36,559 bases of DNA. Origin: Streptomyces diastatochromogenes. Its GTDB lineage: Bacteria > Actinomycetota > Actinomycetes > Streptomycetales > Streptomycetaceae. Positions 1 through 7,543 of the stretch are shown in pieces. The stretch is from NCBI GenBank assembly GCA_001418405.1, contig LIQL01000046.1:1-36559 (forward strand). Direction: 5' to 3'. A program made the translations under genes and the position numbers. The notes beneath the pieces were generated by a model. The model did no database searches. It was not told the origin of the DNA and saw only the letters and a list, made by a program, of their open reading frames with translations. Within the stretch, counting starts at the first letter, position 1. Each line of letters opens with the position of its first letter.

Positions 1-1702
1 ACTCGTCGGCCAGGGCACGGACCTGCTCGCTGGACAGGGCGTCGCGGGCCAGCTCCTGGAGGCCGCGGTTGTAGTCGGGGTGGTGGGTGGCCGGGTAGTG
101 GTTCTTGGGCCGGTGCAGTACGGAGTCGGGCGCGAGTCCGGTGCCGGCGGCGCGCAGCAGGCTCTTCTCCCGGCCGTCGAAACTCTTGTGCGCCCAGGGC
201 GTGGCGAAGGCGTACTCGACGAGGCGGTGGTCGCAGTAGGGGACGCGGACCTCCAGGCCCTGAGCCATGCTCAACCGGTCCTTGCGGTGCAGGAGTTGGC
301 GCAGCCAGCGGGTCAGGGACAGGTGCTGCATCTCGCGTTGGCGGTGCTCGACGGGGGTTTCGCCGTCCCGATGCGGTACGGCGGCCAGCGCGCTGCGATA
401 CGTGTCCTGGCGGAACTCCCCTATTCGCAGGCCGAGTTCGGCGTTGAGCGGCATCGCGGCGTCGTCGCCGTTGACGAGCAGCCACGGGAAGGTGTCCGCG
501 GCCAGCGCCTTCGGATGGTGGAACCAGGGATAGCCGCCGAACACCTCGTCCGCCGCCTCACCGGAGAGGGCCACGGTGGAGTGCTTGCGGATCTCGCCGA
601 ACAGCAGGTACAGCGAGGTGTCCATGTCGCCGACGCCGATCGGCGAGTCCCTGGCCACCACGACCGCCTTCCGGTGCTCGGGGTCGAGCAGGGCGTGCGG
701 GTCGAGGACGACGGTGCTGTGGTCGGTGCCGATGAACGCCCCGGCCTCGGTGGCGTACGGGGTGTCGTGGCCGGTGCGCAGCACGTCGCCGGTGAACTGC
801 TCGGCCTGGTCGCTGTAGTCGACGGCGTGGGAGCGGATGCGGGCGTCCGGGCCTTGTCGCAGCCGGAGTTCGTCGGCGAGCAGCGCGGTCAGGACGGTGG
901 AGTCGATCCCGCCGGACAGCAGGCTGCACACCGGGACGTCGGCCTCCAGCTGGCTGCGGGCGGCCGAGCAGACCAGCGCACGGACCCGCTCGACGGCGGT
1001 GTCCCGGTCGTCGTCGTGGACGTCGGCCTCCAGCTGCCAGTAGCGGTGTTCGCGGATGCCGTCCCGGTCCAGGACGAGCAGACCGCCGGGCTCCACCTCC
1101 CGTACGCCCGACCACACCGTGGGCCCGGTGTTGAACAGCAGGCTGTACGCCTCCCGCAACCCGTCGGCGTCCACCCGGGGCCGGATCTCCGGGTGGGCGA
1201 ACAGTGCCTTGGGCTCCGAGGCGAAGGCCAGGCCGCCGTCGACGGCCGCCCAGAACAGGGGTTTGACGCCGAGGCGGTCGCGTACCAGCAGCAGCCGCTG
1301 CGCCCGCTCGTCCCACACGGCGAAGGCGAACATGCCGTCCAGGTGGTCGGCGACGGCCTCGCCCCACTCGGCGTAGGCGCGCAGTACCACCTCGGTGTCG
1401 CTGCGGGTGCGGAAGTGGTGGCCCCGGCGCCGGAGTTCGGCCCGCAGTGCGTGGTGGTTGTAGACCTCGCCGCTGTAGCTGAGGACGAGGGCCGGCCGCT
1501 CGGGGCGGTCGGTCATCGGCTGTACGCCGCCGGCCAGGTCGATGACGGCCAGGCGGCGGTGGCCGAGCGCGGCGTGCTCGCCGAGCCAGACGCCGCGCGC
1601 GTCCGGTCCGCGCGGGGTGAGGGTGTCGGTCATGGCCTCGATGACCGGGGCCTGGGTGCGGGCGTCGCGGTGGAAGGACGCCCAGCCGGTGATTCCGCAC
1701 AT
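1..1702 (-). CDS. asnB: Asparagine synthetase (glutamine-hydrolysing), C-terminus cut by window edge
   Basis: Class-II glutamine amidotransferase that makes asparagine from aspartate, ATP and glutamine in the cytoplasm. The protein opens with MCGITGW, so Cys2 is the glutaminase nucleophile once Met1 is removed. The motif RGPD lies near residue 32 and a second glutaminase stretch, SYSGEVYNH, near residue 75. The synthetase PP-loop SGGIDST lies near residue 262. About 567 residues are visible; relatives are about 610, so only the end is missing. The ATG at 1702 is chosen because it restores the MCGI start; a long open frame from a GTG at 1700 is a shadow. The gene starts 15 bases after the exporter stop, so the two probably share a transcript. 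AsnB-type enzymes also occur in peptide or siderophore clusters, where the substrate may be something other than free aspartate. Family is certain, precise substrate is not. Confidence 0.95.
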   Translation of the reverse strand, partial: MCGITGWASFHRDARTQAPVIEAMTDTLTPRGPDARGVWLGEHAALGHRRLAVIDLAGGVQPMTDRPERPALVLSYSGEVYNHHALRAELRRRGHHFRTRSDTEVVLRAYAEWGEAVADHLDGMFAFAVWDERAQRLLLVRDRLGVKPLFWAAVDGGLAFASEPKALFAHPEIRPRVDADGLREAYSLLFNTGPTVWSGVREVEPGGLLVLDRDGIREHRYWQLEADVHDDDRDTAVERVRALVCSAARSQLEADVPVCSLLSGGIDSTVLTALLADELRLRQGPDARIRSHAVDYSDQAEQFTGDVLRTGHDTPYATEAGAFIGTDHSTVVLDPHALLDPEHRKAVVVARDSPIGVGDMDTSLYLLFGEIRKHSTVALSGEAADEVFGGYPWFHHPKALAADTFPWLLVNGDDAAMPLNAELGLRIGEFRQDTYRSALAAVPHRDGETPVEHRQREMQHLSLTRWLRQLLHRKDRLSMAQGLEVRVPYCDHRLVEYAFATPWAHKSFDGREKSLLRAAGTGLAPDSVLHRPKNHYPATHHPDYNRGLQELARDALSSEQVRALADE

Positions 1703-1717
1703 GCGGGTGACTCCCTG

Positions 1718-3127
1718 TCAGTGGTGGGCGGCGGGCGCCGCGTCGGTCGAAGTCTCGGGGCCGGGTGCGGGTTTCCTGCCGGGCCGGGCGATCAGGGGCA
1801 CGGCCAAGCAGGCGGCGGTGGCGGCCAGCGCGAGCCCGGCCCGTACGCCCTGGTCGGGTCCGGCCAGTCCCCAGACGGCGGTGGCCAGGGCGGGCCCGAG
1901 GGTGAAGCCGAGCGTGCGGGCGAGCTGCATCGTGGACCCGACGGTCGCGGTCCGGTCCCGTGGTGCGGTACCCATGACCAGGGCCTGGGTGGGGCCGCCG
2001 TTGAGGCCCATGCCGACGCCGGCCAGCGCCAACCGCCAGGCCACCTCCAAGGGTGACCAGCCGTCGCCCAGCGGGATCAGCAGAAGCAGGCCGGTGGCGG
2101 TGACCGCGGCGCCGGCGACCGCGACCGGCCGGGCGCCGTACCGGTCGGCGAGGCGCCCGCCGATCTGCCCGGCCAGGCCCATCCCCAGGGGGAAGGCGAG
2201 AACGATCAGCCCGGTGGTGGTGGCGCTGACACCGTCGTCACGTTGCAGATGCAGAGCGACGACGTAGTGCATGGCGGCGAATCCGGCCGCGAGGGACAGC
2301 ACCGCGCCGTGGGCCCGGAACAGCCCCGTGGCCCGCAGCACACCGGCCACCGGCCGGCCACCCGGACCGCGCGACCACCACCAGAGCGTCGGGACCGCCG
2401 CGACTGCGAGCACCAGCCACGCCGGGCGGTCCGACGCCAGGGTCAGGGCCAGCAGCAGGACCGCCACGCCCGAGGCCACCAGGAGCGCGTCCGCCACCGA
2501 GCGCCGGTCGGGCCGGCGCAACCCGCCGTCCCGCGGCATGACCTTCCAGGCCACGGCCAGGGCGAGCACACAGAACGGGATCTTCACCAGGAAGACCGCG
2601 TGCCAGCCCAAGTGGTCCAACAGCAGCCCGCCCACGGCCGGTCCGGTCACGGCGCCCAGCGGTCCCAGGGTGGCGGGCACGCTCATCGCCCGGCCGCGCT
2701 TCTCCGGTCGTACGGAACGGACCGCGAGGACCGGCATCAGCACGAAGAGCACCGCCGCGAAGGCACCCTGCGCGAGCCGGGCGGCGATCAGCCAGGCCGC
2801 CCAGGGCGCGGCGGCTGCCAGGGCGCTGCACAGGCCGAATCCGCAGGTCGCGGTCAGCACGGCGGAACGCGGCCCCACCCCGTCGAGCCACCGACCGACC
2901 GGCAACAGCAGTGCCACTACCGGTAGTTGGTAACCCAGCACCGCCCATTGGGCGGTCGCGGTGGACACGTGCAGACCGTCGGCGATGTCCGCCAGGGCCA
3001 CGTTGACGATGTTCATGTCGAGCATCGCCATGAACGCCAGCACGCCCGAGACGGCGACCAGCGGCCAGCGGTCCTCGCCGGCGGGTACGCGATCGGGCGG
3101 TCCCGCACCGGGATCGTGGTGTGCCAC
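1718..3127 (-). CDS. MFS drug/proton antiporter (DHA2, EmrB/QacA type)
   Basis: Integral membrane exporter of 469 residues. Helix 1 carries the DHA2 motif D-x-N-I-V-N-V-A-L (MNIVNVALADI near residue 38), and the antiporter motif C appears as GPLGAVTGPAVGG in helix 5. About 13-14 hydrophobic segments are seen, with a short hydrophilic C-terminal tail. It probably expels a small hydrophobic compound using the proton gradient; the substrate cannot be read from sequence. The start is the GTG at 3127, preceded by GAGGGGG five bases upstream; an overlapping ATG at 3146 is in another frame. It lies first in a two-gene minus-strand unit with asnB. A dyad at 3151-3170 in its upstream leader could be an operator. 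Confidence 0.9.
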   Translation of the reverse strand: MAHHDPGAGPPDRVPAGEDRWPLVAVSGVLAFMAMLDMNIVNVALADIADGLHVSTATAQWAVLGYQLPVVALLLPVGRWLDGVGPRSAVLTATCGFGLCSALAAAAPWAAWLIAARLAQGAFAAVLFVLMPVLAVRSVRPEKRGRAMSVPATLGPLGAVTGPAVGGLLLDHLGWHAVFLVKIPFCVLALAVAWKVMPRDGGLRRPDRRSVADALLVASGVAVLLLALTLASDRPAWLVLAVAAVPTLWWWSRGPGGRPVAGVLRATGLFRAHGAVLSLAAGFAAMHYVVALHLQRDDGVSATTTGLIVLAFPLGMGLAGQIGGRLADRYGARPVAVAGAAVTATGLLLLIPLGDGWSPLEVAWRLALAGVGMGLNGGPTQALVMGTAPRDRTATVGSTMQLARTLGFTLGPALATAVWGLAGPDQGVRAGLALAATAACLAVPLIARPGRKPAPGPETSTDAAPAAHH

Positions 3128-3150
3128 CGTTCCCCCTCATCCTCAAGAAC

Positions 3151-3170
3151 GGACTGCCCGACGGCAGTCC
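3151..3170. promoter_or_regulatory. Inverted repeat upstream of the exporter gene (candidate operator)
   Basis: Perfect arms GGACTGCC and GGCAGTCC separated by four bases, centred about 34 bases upstream of the exporter start codon. The place and size fit a TetR-type repressor site, but no TetR gene is visible in the window. It could also be an mRNA hairpin. Confidence 0.35.
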
Positions 3171-3359
3171 CGTCTGAGGAGTCGTGAGGAATCGAAGGTG
3201 AGTTCCCGGCTCCTCCCAAGAATGTGACCGGCAGGCTGGTTTTCCGGGCTGACCAGCACGGCGGGTCGGGTTCCGTTAGCGGCGCCGGGAACCGCGAGCG
3301 GAACGGCCGCACTCCCCCGCCGATCCGCGGAACTCCATGCTCCAACCGGCCGACTCCTA

Positions 3360-3380
3360 GGTGAGGGCGTCGCCCTCACC
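3360..3380. promoter_or_regulatory. Perfect 9-bp inverted repeat upstream of copZ
   Basis: Arms GGTGAGGGC and GCCCTCACC with a three-base centre, ending 57 bases before the copZ start. A copper-responsive repressor of the CsoR kind binds a G-tract dyad of roughly this size, so an operator is possible. The sequence does not match a CsoR site that I can name. A leader hairpin is the alternative. Confidence 0.4.
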
Positions 3381-3437
3381 CTCCGCGCCCGCCGATCGGT
3401 CCGCAAACGGAAGCCCCCACGACCCCAGGACTTCCCC

Positions 3438-3653
3438 ATGGCCCAGAAGCAGTACACCGTCACCGGCATGAGCTGTGAGCACTGCGCGGCGAGCATCAGG
3501 GAAGAGGTGTCCGAGGTATCGGGCGTGCGCGAGGTCGAGGTGGACCTCGCCGGGAAGGCCGTCACGGTGCACGGCACCGGCCTCGACGACGAGCGGCTGC
3601 GCGCGGCCATCGCCGAGGCCGGTTACGGCGTCGTCGACCCGGTCGCCGCCTGA
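3438..3653 (+). CDS. copZ: Heavy-metal-associated (HMA) domain protein, copper-chaperone-like
   Basis: Seventy-one residues forming one HMA domain. The metal-binding loop is GMSCEHC (Cys13 and Cys16), and the end AGYGV is typical of the last strand. The family has a ferredoxin-like fold that hands Cu(I) to P-type ATPases or to a CsoR sensor in the cytoplasm. The length is normal for a free-standing chaperone. No copper ATPase or CsoR gene is next to it; the neighbouring transport system is an ABC importer with a methionine-rich loop, converging from the other side. The ATG at 3438 gives the usual short lead-in before the first strand. Confidence 0.88.
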   Translation: MAQKQYTVTGMSCEHCAASIREEVSEVSGVREVEVDLAGKAVTVHGTGLDDERLRAAIAEAGYGVVDPVAA

Positions 3654-3668
3654 TCAACCGGAACCGCG

Positions 3669-3717
3669 GGCCGGGCAGGACGCCATCGGCACGACGCAAT
3701 CGCCGTCCTGCCCGGCC
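3669..3717. terminator. Bidirectional hairpin terminator between copZ and the ABC operon
   Basis: Perfect 14-base arms (GGCCGGGCAGGACG and CGTCCTGCCCGGCC) around a 21-base loop, lying exactly between two converging genes. There is no T-tract, as is common for actinomycete terminators. Confidence 0.7.
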
Positions 3718-3721
3718 GCGT

Positions 3722-4546
3722 TCATCCGCCGGAGCGTACGGTGCCCACCTCCGCCGCCGCGTCCGGCTCCGTGCCGGCCGGCGCCTGGTGGTCGAAGGCG
3801 ATCAGGGGGTCACCGGTCAGGGGGTGGTCGACCACGGCCGCCCGCACGCCGAACACCTCGGCCAGCAAGGCGGGCGTGAGGACATCGCGCGGTGGCCCGG
3901 AGGCGACCACGGCTCCGCCGCTCAGGACGTGCAGTCGGTCGCACACCGCCGCGGCCGCGTTGAGGTCGTGCAGCGACACCAGGGTCGTCCGGCGCTGGGC
4001 TCTCAACAGGGCGAGCAGTTCGACCTGATGGCGGATGTCGAGGTGGTTGGTCGGCTCGTCCAGGACCAGGACGTCCGGGTTCTGGGCGAACGCGCGGGCG
4101 AGCAGGACGCGTTGGCGCTCGCCCCCGGAGAGGGCCGTGAACCGGCGCCCGGTCGCCGCCGCCATCCCGACGTCGGCGAGAGCACGGCCGACGGCCTCCC
4201 GATCGACGTCGTCATCACCCGCGAAGGCCCGTTTGTACGGCGTGCGCCCCATCGCGACCACCTCGCGCACGGTCAGCTCGAAGTCGCTGCCCCGTTCCTG
4301 TGGCAGCGCGGCGACATGCCGCGCAGACTGGACCGGGGTCAGCTCGCGCAGGTCGGTGCCCGCCAGCAGCACCCGGCCCGCGGTGGGTTTCAGATGCCGG
4401 TAGACGGCGCGCAGCAGCGTGGACTTGCCACTGCCGTTCGGCCCGACCAGACCGGTGATCTCGCCCTCGGCCGCCACCAGATGGGCCCCCGCCACGACCG
4501 TCCGGCCGGCATAGGCGAGGTGCAGGCCCTCGATCTCGATCCTCAA
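3722..4546 (-). CDS. ABC importer ATPase, FepC/BtuD type
   Basis: Cytoplasmic ATPase that powers the permease encoded just upstream. Walker A is GPNGSGKST, the signature is LSGGERQRV, Walker B is VLVLDEPTNHLD, and the switch histidine is in SLHDLN. The size, about 274 residues, and the arrangement match ATPases for iron-siderophore, haem or cobalamin uptake. The TTG at 4546 is preferred: GGAG sits six bases upstream and its first bases overlap the permease stop (TTGA), a sign of translational coupling. A TTG at 4558 would add four residues but has no ribosome site. The C-terminus has a roughly 25-residue acidic tail beyond the usual end. Last gene of a three-gene minus-strand operon. Confidence 0.92.
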   Translation of the reverse strand: MRIEIEGLHLAYAGRTVVAGAHLVAAEGEITGLVGPNGSGKSTLLRAVYRHLKPTAGRVLLAGTDLRELTPVQSARHVAALPQERGSDFELTVREVVAMGRTPYKRAFAGDDDVDREAVGRALADVGMAAATGRRFTALSGGERQRVLLARAFAQNPDVLVLDEPTNHLDIRHQVELLALLRAQRRTTLVSLHDLNAAAAVCDRLHVLSGGAVVASGPPRDVLTPALLAEVFGVRAAVVDHPLTGDPLIAFDHQAPAGTEPDAAAEVGTVRSGG

Positions 4547-5640
4547 CTTCCGCTCCAAAGGCGCCGGTCCAGCAGGTACAGCAGCGCCGGAGCGCCGATC
4601 AACGAGGTGACCACGCCGACCGGCAGCTCCTGCGAGTCCATCGCCGTACGGCAGACGATGTCGACCACCACCAGCAGCAGCGCACCGAACAGCGCCGAGA
4701 GCGGCAACAGACGGCGGTGGTCGCCGCCGACGACCAGACGGCAGGCGTGCGGCACCATCAGACCGACGAAGGCGATCGCACCGGACACCGCCACCAGGAC
4801 GCCGGTCACCACGCTGGTCACCGCGAACAGCTCCCGGCGCAGCCGGCTGACGTTGACGCCGAGCCCCGCCGCCGTCTCATCACCCATCAGCAGGGCGTTC
4901 AGCGCCCGGGCGCGCGCCTGAAGCCACAGCAGGCCGGCCGGAACCACGACCGCGGGCACCACCAGCAGCTGCCAACTCGCGCCGCTGAGGCTGCCCATGA
5001 GCCAGAACAGCACACTGCGCGTCTGCTGCTCGTCCCCGGCCTGCAACACCAGATAGCTCGTGAAGCCGGACAGGAACTGGCCGATCGCCACCCCGGCCAA
5101 CACCAGCCGCAGCGGCGCGAATCCCCCGCCCCGCCGGGCGATGAGCCACACCAGGGCGAACGTGGCCAGGGCGCCGACGAAGGCCGCGCCGGACAGCCCC
5201 AGGCCCAGCGCCCCGCCCGCGCCCAGACCGAGGACGATGGCGGCGACCGCACCGAGCGACGCCCCGTTGCAGATGCCCAGCATGTACGGGTCGGCCAGCG
5301 GGTTGCGCACCAGCGCCTGCACCGCCGTCCCGACGAGGCCCAGTCCGGCCCCCACGAGCGCGGCCAACAACGCCCGCGGGACACGCAGTTGCCACACGAT
5401 CAGGTCGTCCGTACCGGGCCGCGGAGCCTCACCGGCCAGTCGCCGCGCCACCACGCTCCACACCTCGCCGGGTGCGATGGACGTCGAACCCCAGGCCACC
5501 GCGGCCGTCAGTGCAACGAGGAGTGCCACACCGAGGACCATTGCCAGCGGACCGGCGGGCAGACTCCGCGCGCCCCGGCTCCCGTCGTTCCGGGTCGCGT
5601 CCGTGGCCTTGCGGCGGGACGCGGACAGCGTGGAGAGCAC
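4543..5640 (-). CDS. ABC importer permease, FecCD/BtuC family
   Basis: Membrane channel of about 365 residues for a metal chelate or cofactor. Family marks are the helix-2/3 motif PRALLAALVGAGLGLVG followed by Q-A-L-V-R-N-P-L-A-D-P-Y-M-LG, and the GLMVPHACRL segment that contacts the ATPase coupling helix. About ten transmembrane helices are seen. The GTG at 5640, two bases after the TAG of the binding-protein gene, is the natural start; a longer open frame running back to 5901 overlaps the binding protein and is not real. A single permease gene implies a homodimeric channel. Operon order is binding protein, permease, ATPase. Confidence 0.92.
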   Translation of the reverse strand: MLSTLSASRRKATDATRNDGSRGARSLPAGPLAMVLGVALLVALTAAVAWGSTSIAPGEVWSVVARRLAGEAPRPGTDDLIVWQLRVPRALLAALVGAGLGLVGTAVQALVRNPLADPYMLGICNGASLGAVAAIVLGLGAGGALGLGLSGAAFVGALATFALVWLIARRGGGFAPLRLVLAGVAIGQFLSGFTSYLVLQAGDEQQTRSVLFWLMGSLSGASWQLLVVPAVVVPAGLLWLQARARALNALLMGDETAAGLGVNVSRLRRELFAVTSVVTGVLVAVSGAIAFVGLMVPHACRLVVGGDHRRLLPLSALFGALLLVVVDIVCRTAMDSQELPVGVVTSLIGAPALLYLLDRRLWSGS

Positions 5641-5642
5641 GG

Positions 5643-6722
5643 CTAGCCGACCTTGCCCGGGTAGAGGGTCTTGGCGATCGCCTCGACCGTGTCGGCGTTC
5701 TCGACCCCGGCGATGGTGGTCTGCTCGGAGCCGATCCGCAGGAAGTGGCCCACCTTGACCGCCTTCAGGCCCTTGGTCGCCGGATTGGTCTCCAGCCACC
5801 GCTGCGCCTCCTCGAACGCCTTCTTGTTCGCCGCCTCGCTGCCCCGATTGCGCACCCCGAGCTGGATCCAGTCCGGGTTCTTGGCGATCACGTCCTCCCA
5901 ACCGACCTGCTTGCGGTCGCTGTCGCAGTCGGCGAAGACGTTGCGGGCTCCGGCCAGGGTGATCACCGCGTTGGCGACCTGGCGGTTGCAGATGACGGTG
6001 GGCTGCTTGGTGCCGGCCTCGTAGTCGAAGAAGAAGTACGTCGGCCGCTTGCCCTCCGGCGTATCGCCGACCGCCTTCCGGACCGCGTCCACCTTCTCCT
6101 TCATCCCGGCGACGAGTTCCTTCGCCTTGGCACTCGTGCCGGTGACCGCGCCGAGCGAGGTGATGTCGGCCTCGACCGCCGACAGGTCCGTCACCGGGCT
6201 CTTGCTCCGCGCCGCGCAGGCGGTGGACTTCAGGTAGATGTGCTTGATCCCGGCCGCCTTGTACTCCGCCTCGGTCGGCACATCGCCCATCCCTCCCCCG
6301 CCCATCCCGCCCATGGCGGCGAACGTGTCGACGTACAGGTCGGCACCGGAGCCGAGGATCTTCTCCTTCGGGATCACGCCCTTGCCGAGCACGCTGACCT
6401 TCTGCGCCTGCGCGTCCAGCGCGCCGGGCAGGACGCCCTTGCCCGGCGGGAAGCCCGTACCGATCACCTTGTCGCCGGCTCCGAGGCGCAGCAGCAGCTC
6501 CAGGCTGGAGGCATTGCTGGTGACGATCTTCTTCGGGGCCTCGGAGAAGGTGGTCTTGTCACCCATGCAATCGGTGACGGACACCGGGTAGTCACCGGAG
6601 CCGGCCCTCCCGGCCTTCTCACTGCCCCCGTCCGACGCGCCCTTCACTCCGCTCCCGCAGCCCGCCACCAGCAGGCCGCCGAGTACGACGACTGCCGTAC
6701 CGCCCCACACACGAGAACGCAT
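5643..6722 (-). CDS. Substrate-binding lipoprotein of the FecB/BtuF type
   Basis: Extracellular receptor anchored by lipid. The lipobox LLVAGC puts the lipidated cysteine at residue 22; the mature part is a class-III binding fold with the usual long helical backbone between two lobes. The ATG at 6722 is preceded by GGAGGG and yields a clean lipoprotein signal; an in-frame start at 6776 would add 18 non-signal residues. Odd point: residues 137-145 form a Gly/Met loop with three methionines (137, 140, 145), which could bind a soft metal such as copper, or simply be a flexible loop. Ligand candidates are ferric siderophore, haem, corrinoid or another metal complex. I see no DmdR/IdeR-like iron box in the leader. 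Confidence 0.9.
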   Translation of the reverse strand: MRSRVWGGTAVVVLGGLLVAGCGSGVKGASDGGSEKAGRAGSGDYPVSVTDCMGDKTTFSEAPKKIVTSNASSLELLLRLGAGDKVIGTGFPPGKGVLPGALDAQAQKVSVLGKGVIPKEKILGSGADLYVDTFAAMGGMGGGGMGDVPTEAEYKAAGIKHIYLKSTACAARSKSPVTDLSAVEADITSLGAVTGTSAKAKELVAGMKEKVDAVRKAVGDTPEGKRPTYFFFDYEAGTKQPTVICNRQVANAVITLAGARNVFADCDSDRKQVGWEDVIAKNPDWIQLGVRNRGSEAANKKAFEEAQRWLETNPATKGLKAVKVGHFLRIGSEQTTIAGVENADTVEAIAKTLYPGKVG

Positions 6723-7022
6723 CGAAACCCTCCAAGATCCACTCAGCGGTGGCGGACGAACCTCCGCCACCCGCACCAGTAGTCGGAGCGAACGCCTGTC
6801 GAGTTCCCGCCCAATCTCTACAACGCCCCAGCAAGCCCCTTTTCGTGGCTGCTCGGCATGGCCGGGTTCGTTGCGACCGCTGCGCCCTCACACCCGACGA
6901 CGATCAACGGGCGGGCCCGTGGCAATGGTGGCTCCCGCACCTCAACCCCGGCTGTGGACGTGGCGCCTCCTGGGGAGAGTCCGGGCCGTTACGGAGGCGG
7001 CGGTGACGAGCCCGGGCTCAAC
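6723..7022. other. Intergenic region upstream of the ABC importer operon
   Basis: About 300 bases without a gene. It holds the leader hairpin at 6748-6771 and a 12-base perfect palindrome GAGCCCGGGCTC at 7008-7019 just after the marR-like gene stop. The importer promoter must be here, but no convincing -35/-10 pair stands out. Confidence 0.5.
6748..6771 (-). promoter_or_regulatory. Hairpin in the leader of the ABC importer operon
   Basis: Perfect nine-base arms (GGTGGCGGA and TCCGCCACC) with a six-base loop, 25 bases upstream of the binding-protein start. It may stabilise the mRNA or control translation. I looked for a cobalamin riboswitch around it and could not recognise the B12 box, so none is claimed. 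Confidence 0.45.
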
Positions 7023-7454
7023 TCAGCGGCAGGCTTCGGAGATGCCTTCGAGCCAGTCGCGGACCGCGCTTCGCTGTTCCGGTGTGAACGCAGCTTCCAG
7101 TTCGGCTTCACGGCGGTCGACGGCGATGCGCGCTTCCGCCAGGCGTGCCCGCCCGGATTCGGTGACGTGAATCTGGTGACTGCGCCGATCGGTCGGATTC
7201 GGGCGCCGTTCGATCAGGCCCTCCAGTTCGAGACTGGCGAGCATCTCGTTGGCGGCCTGCCGAGAGCTTGCCATTTCCCGGGCGACGTCCGCGGCCGACA
7301 TCCCAGGCTGCGCGTCGGCCATGAGCAGGGTGGCGTACTGCGGGGTCGACAGCCCAAATGCCTTGAGTTCTGCGGCAATTGCGGACCTCATGTTCAGCCA
7401 GACCTTGCGGACCATGAAGGTCAGCGACCCGAAACCGTCCTGACGGCAATCCAA
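7023..7454 (-). CDS. MarR-family transcriptional regulator
   Basis: Winged-helix dimeric repressor of 143 residues, about the normal family size. The recognition region reads MSAADVAREMASSRQAANEMLASLELEGLIERRPNP in two parts (near residues 51-86), followed by the wing with the hallmark DRRSHQIHVTESG. The TTG at 7454 is the first codon after an in-frame stop and has a strong ribosome site (GAGGAGGGG, six bases upstream), so it is taken as the start. The gene is divergent from a DHA2 exporter, the classic layout in which MarR represses itself and the pump until a toxic ligand binds. Two copies of a 20-base dyad lie between them and are the likely operators. Confidence 0.92.
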   Translation of the reverse strand: MDCRQDGFGSLTFMVRKVWLNMRSAIAAELKAFGLSTPQYATLLMADAQPGMSAADVAREMASSRQAANEMLASLELEGLIERRPNPTDRRSHQIHVTESGRARLAEARIAVDRREAELEAAFTPEQRSAVRDWLEGISEACR

Positions 7455-7473
7455 TGTTCACCCCTCCTCAGGG

Positions 7474-7493
7474 ATCGACAGGTTCTTGACGAT
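7474..7493. promoter_or_regulatory. Candidate MarR operator O1
   Basis: Dyad with arms ATCGACA and TGACGAT around GGTTCT, one mismatch between the arms. It shares CAGGTTCTTGACGAT with the second copy 34 bases away. It lies only 20-39 bases upstream of the marR-like start codon, so binding would block that promoter or its early transcript. Confidence 0.7.
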
Positions 7494-7507
7494 TATGCCA
7501 TGATCGA

Positions 7508-7527
7508 ATCGTCAGGTTCTTGACGAT
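7508..7527. promoter_or_regulatory. Candidate MarR operator O2
   Basis: Dyad with perfect arms ATCGTCA and TGACGAT around GGTTCT. It ends 16 bases before the exporter ATG at 7544, so occupancy should block exporter transcription. Spacing to O1 is 34 bases centre to centre, about three helical turns, so two dimers could bind the same face. Confidence 0.7.
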
Positions 7528-7543
7528 CCGATTGAAGGTTCCC

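Larger units (their letters stand above)
3128..3437. other. Divergent intergenic region between exporter and copZ
   Basis: No supportable gene. It must hold the promoters of the exporter (minus) and of copZ (plus). It contains the dyads at 3151-3170 and 3360-3380. I do not see a near-consensus -35/-10 pair. Confidence 0.6.

Noticed and set aside
80..2056. Long plus-strand open frame of 658 codons
   Set aside because: It runs antisense to asnB and the exporter; its translation is Gly/Val/Arg/Gln-rich with no motif, a GC-bias shadow.
3128..3437. Minus-strand open frames over the exporter upstream region (3013-3345, 3143-3610)
   Set aside because: No ribosome site or family resemblance, and they overlap copZ antisense.
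6723..6980. Cobalamin riboswitch in the importer leader
   Set aside because: I looked for the B12-box and core pairing and saw only a simple hairpin; not enough to claim it.
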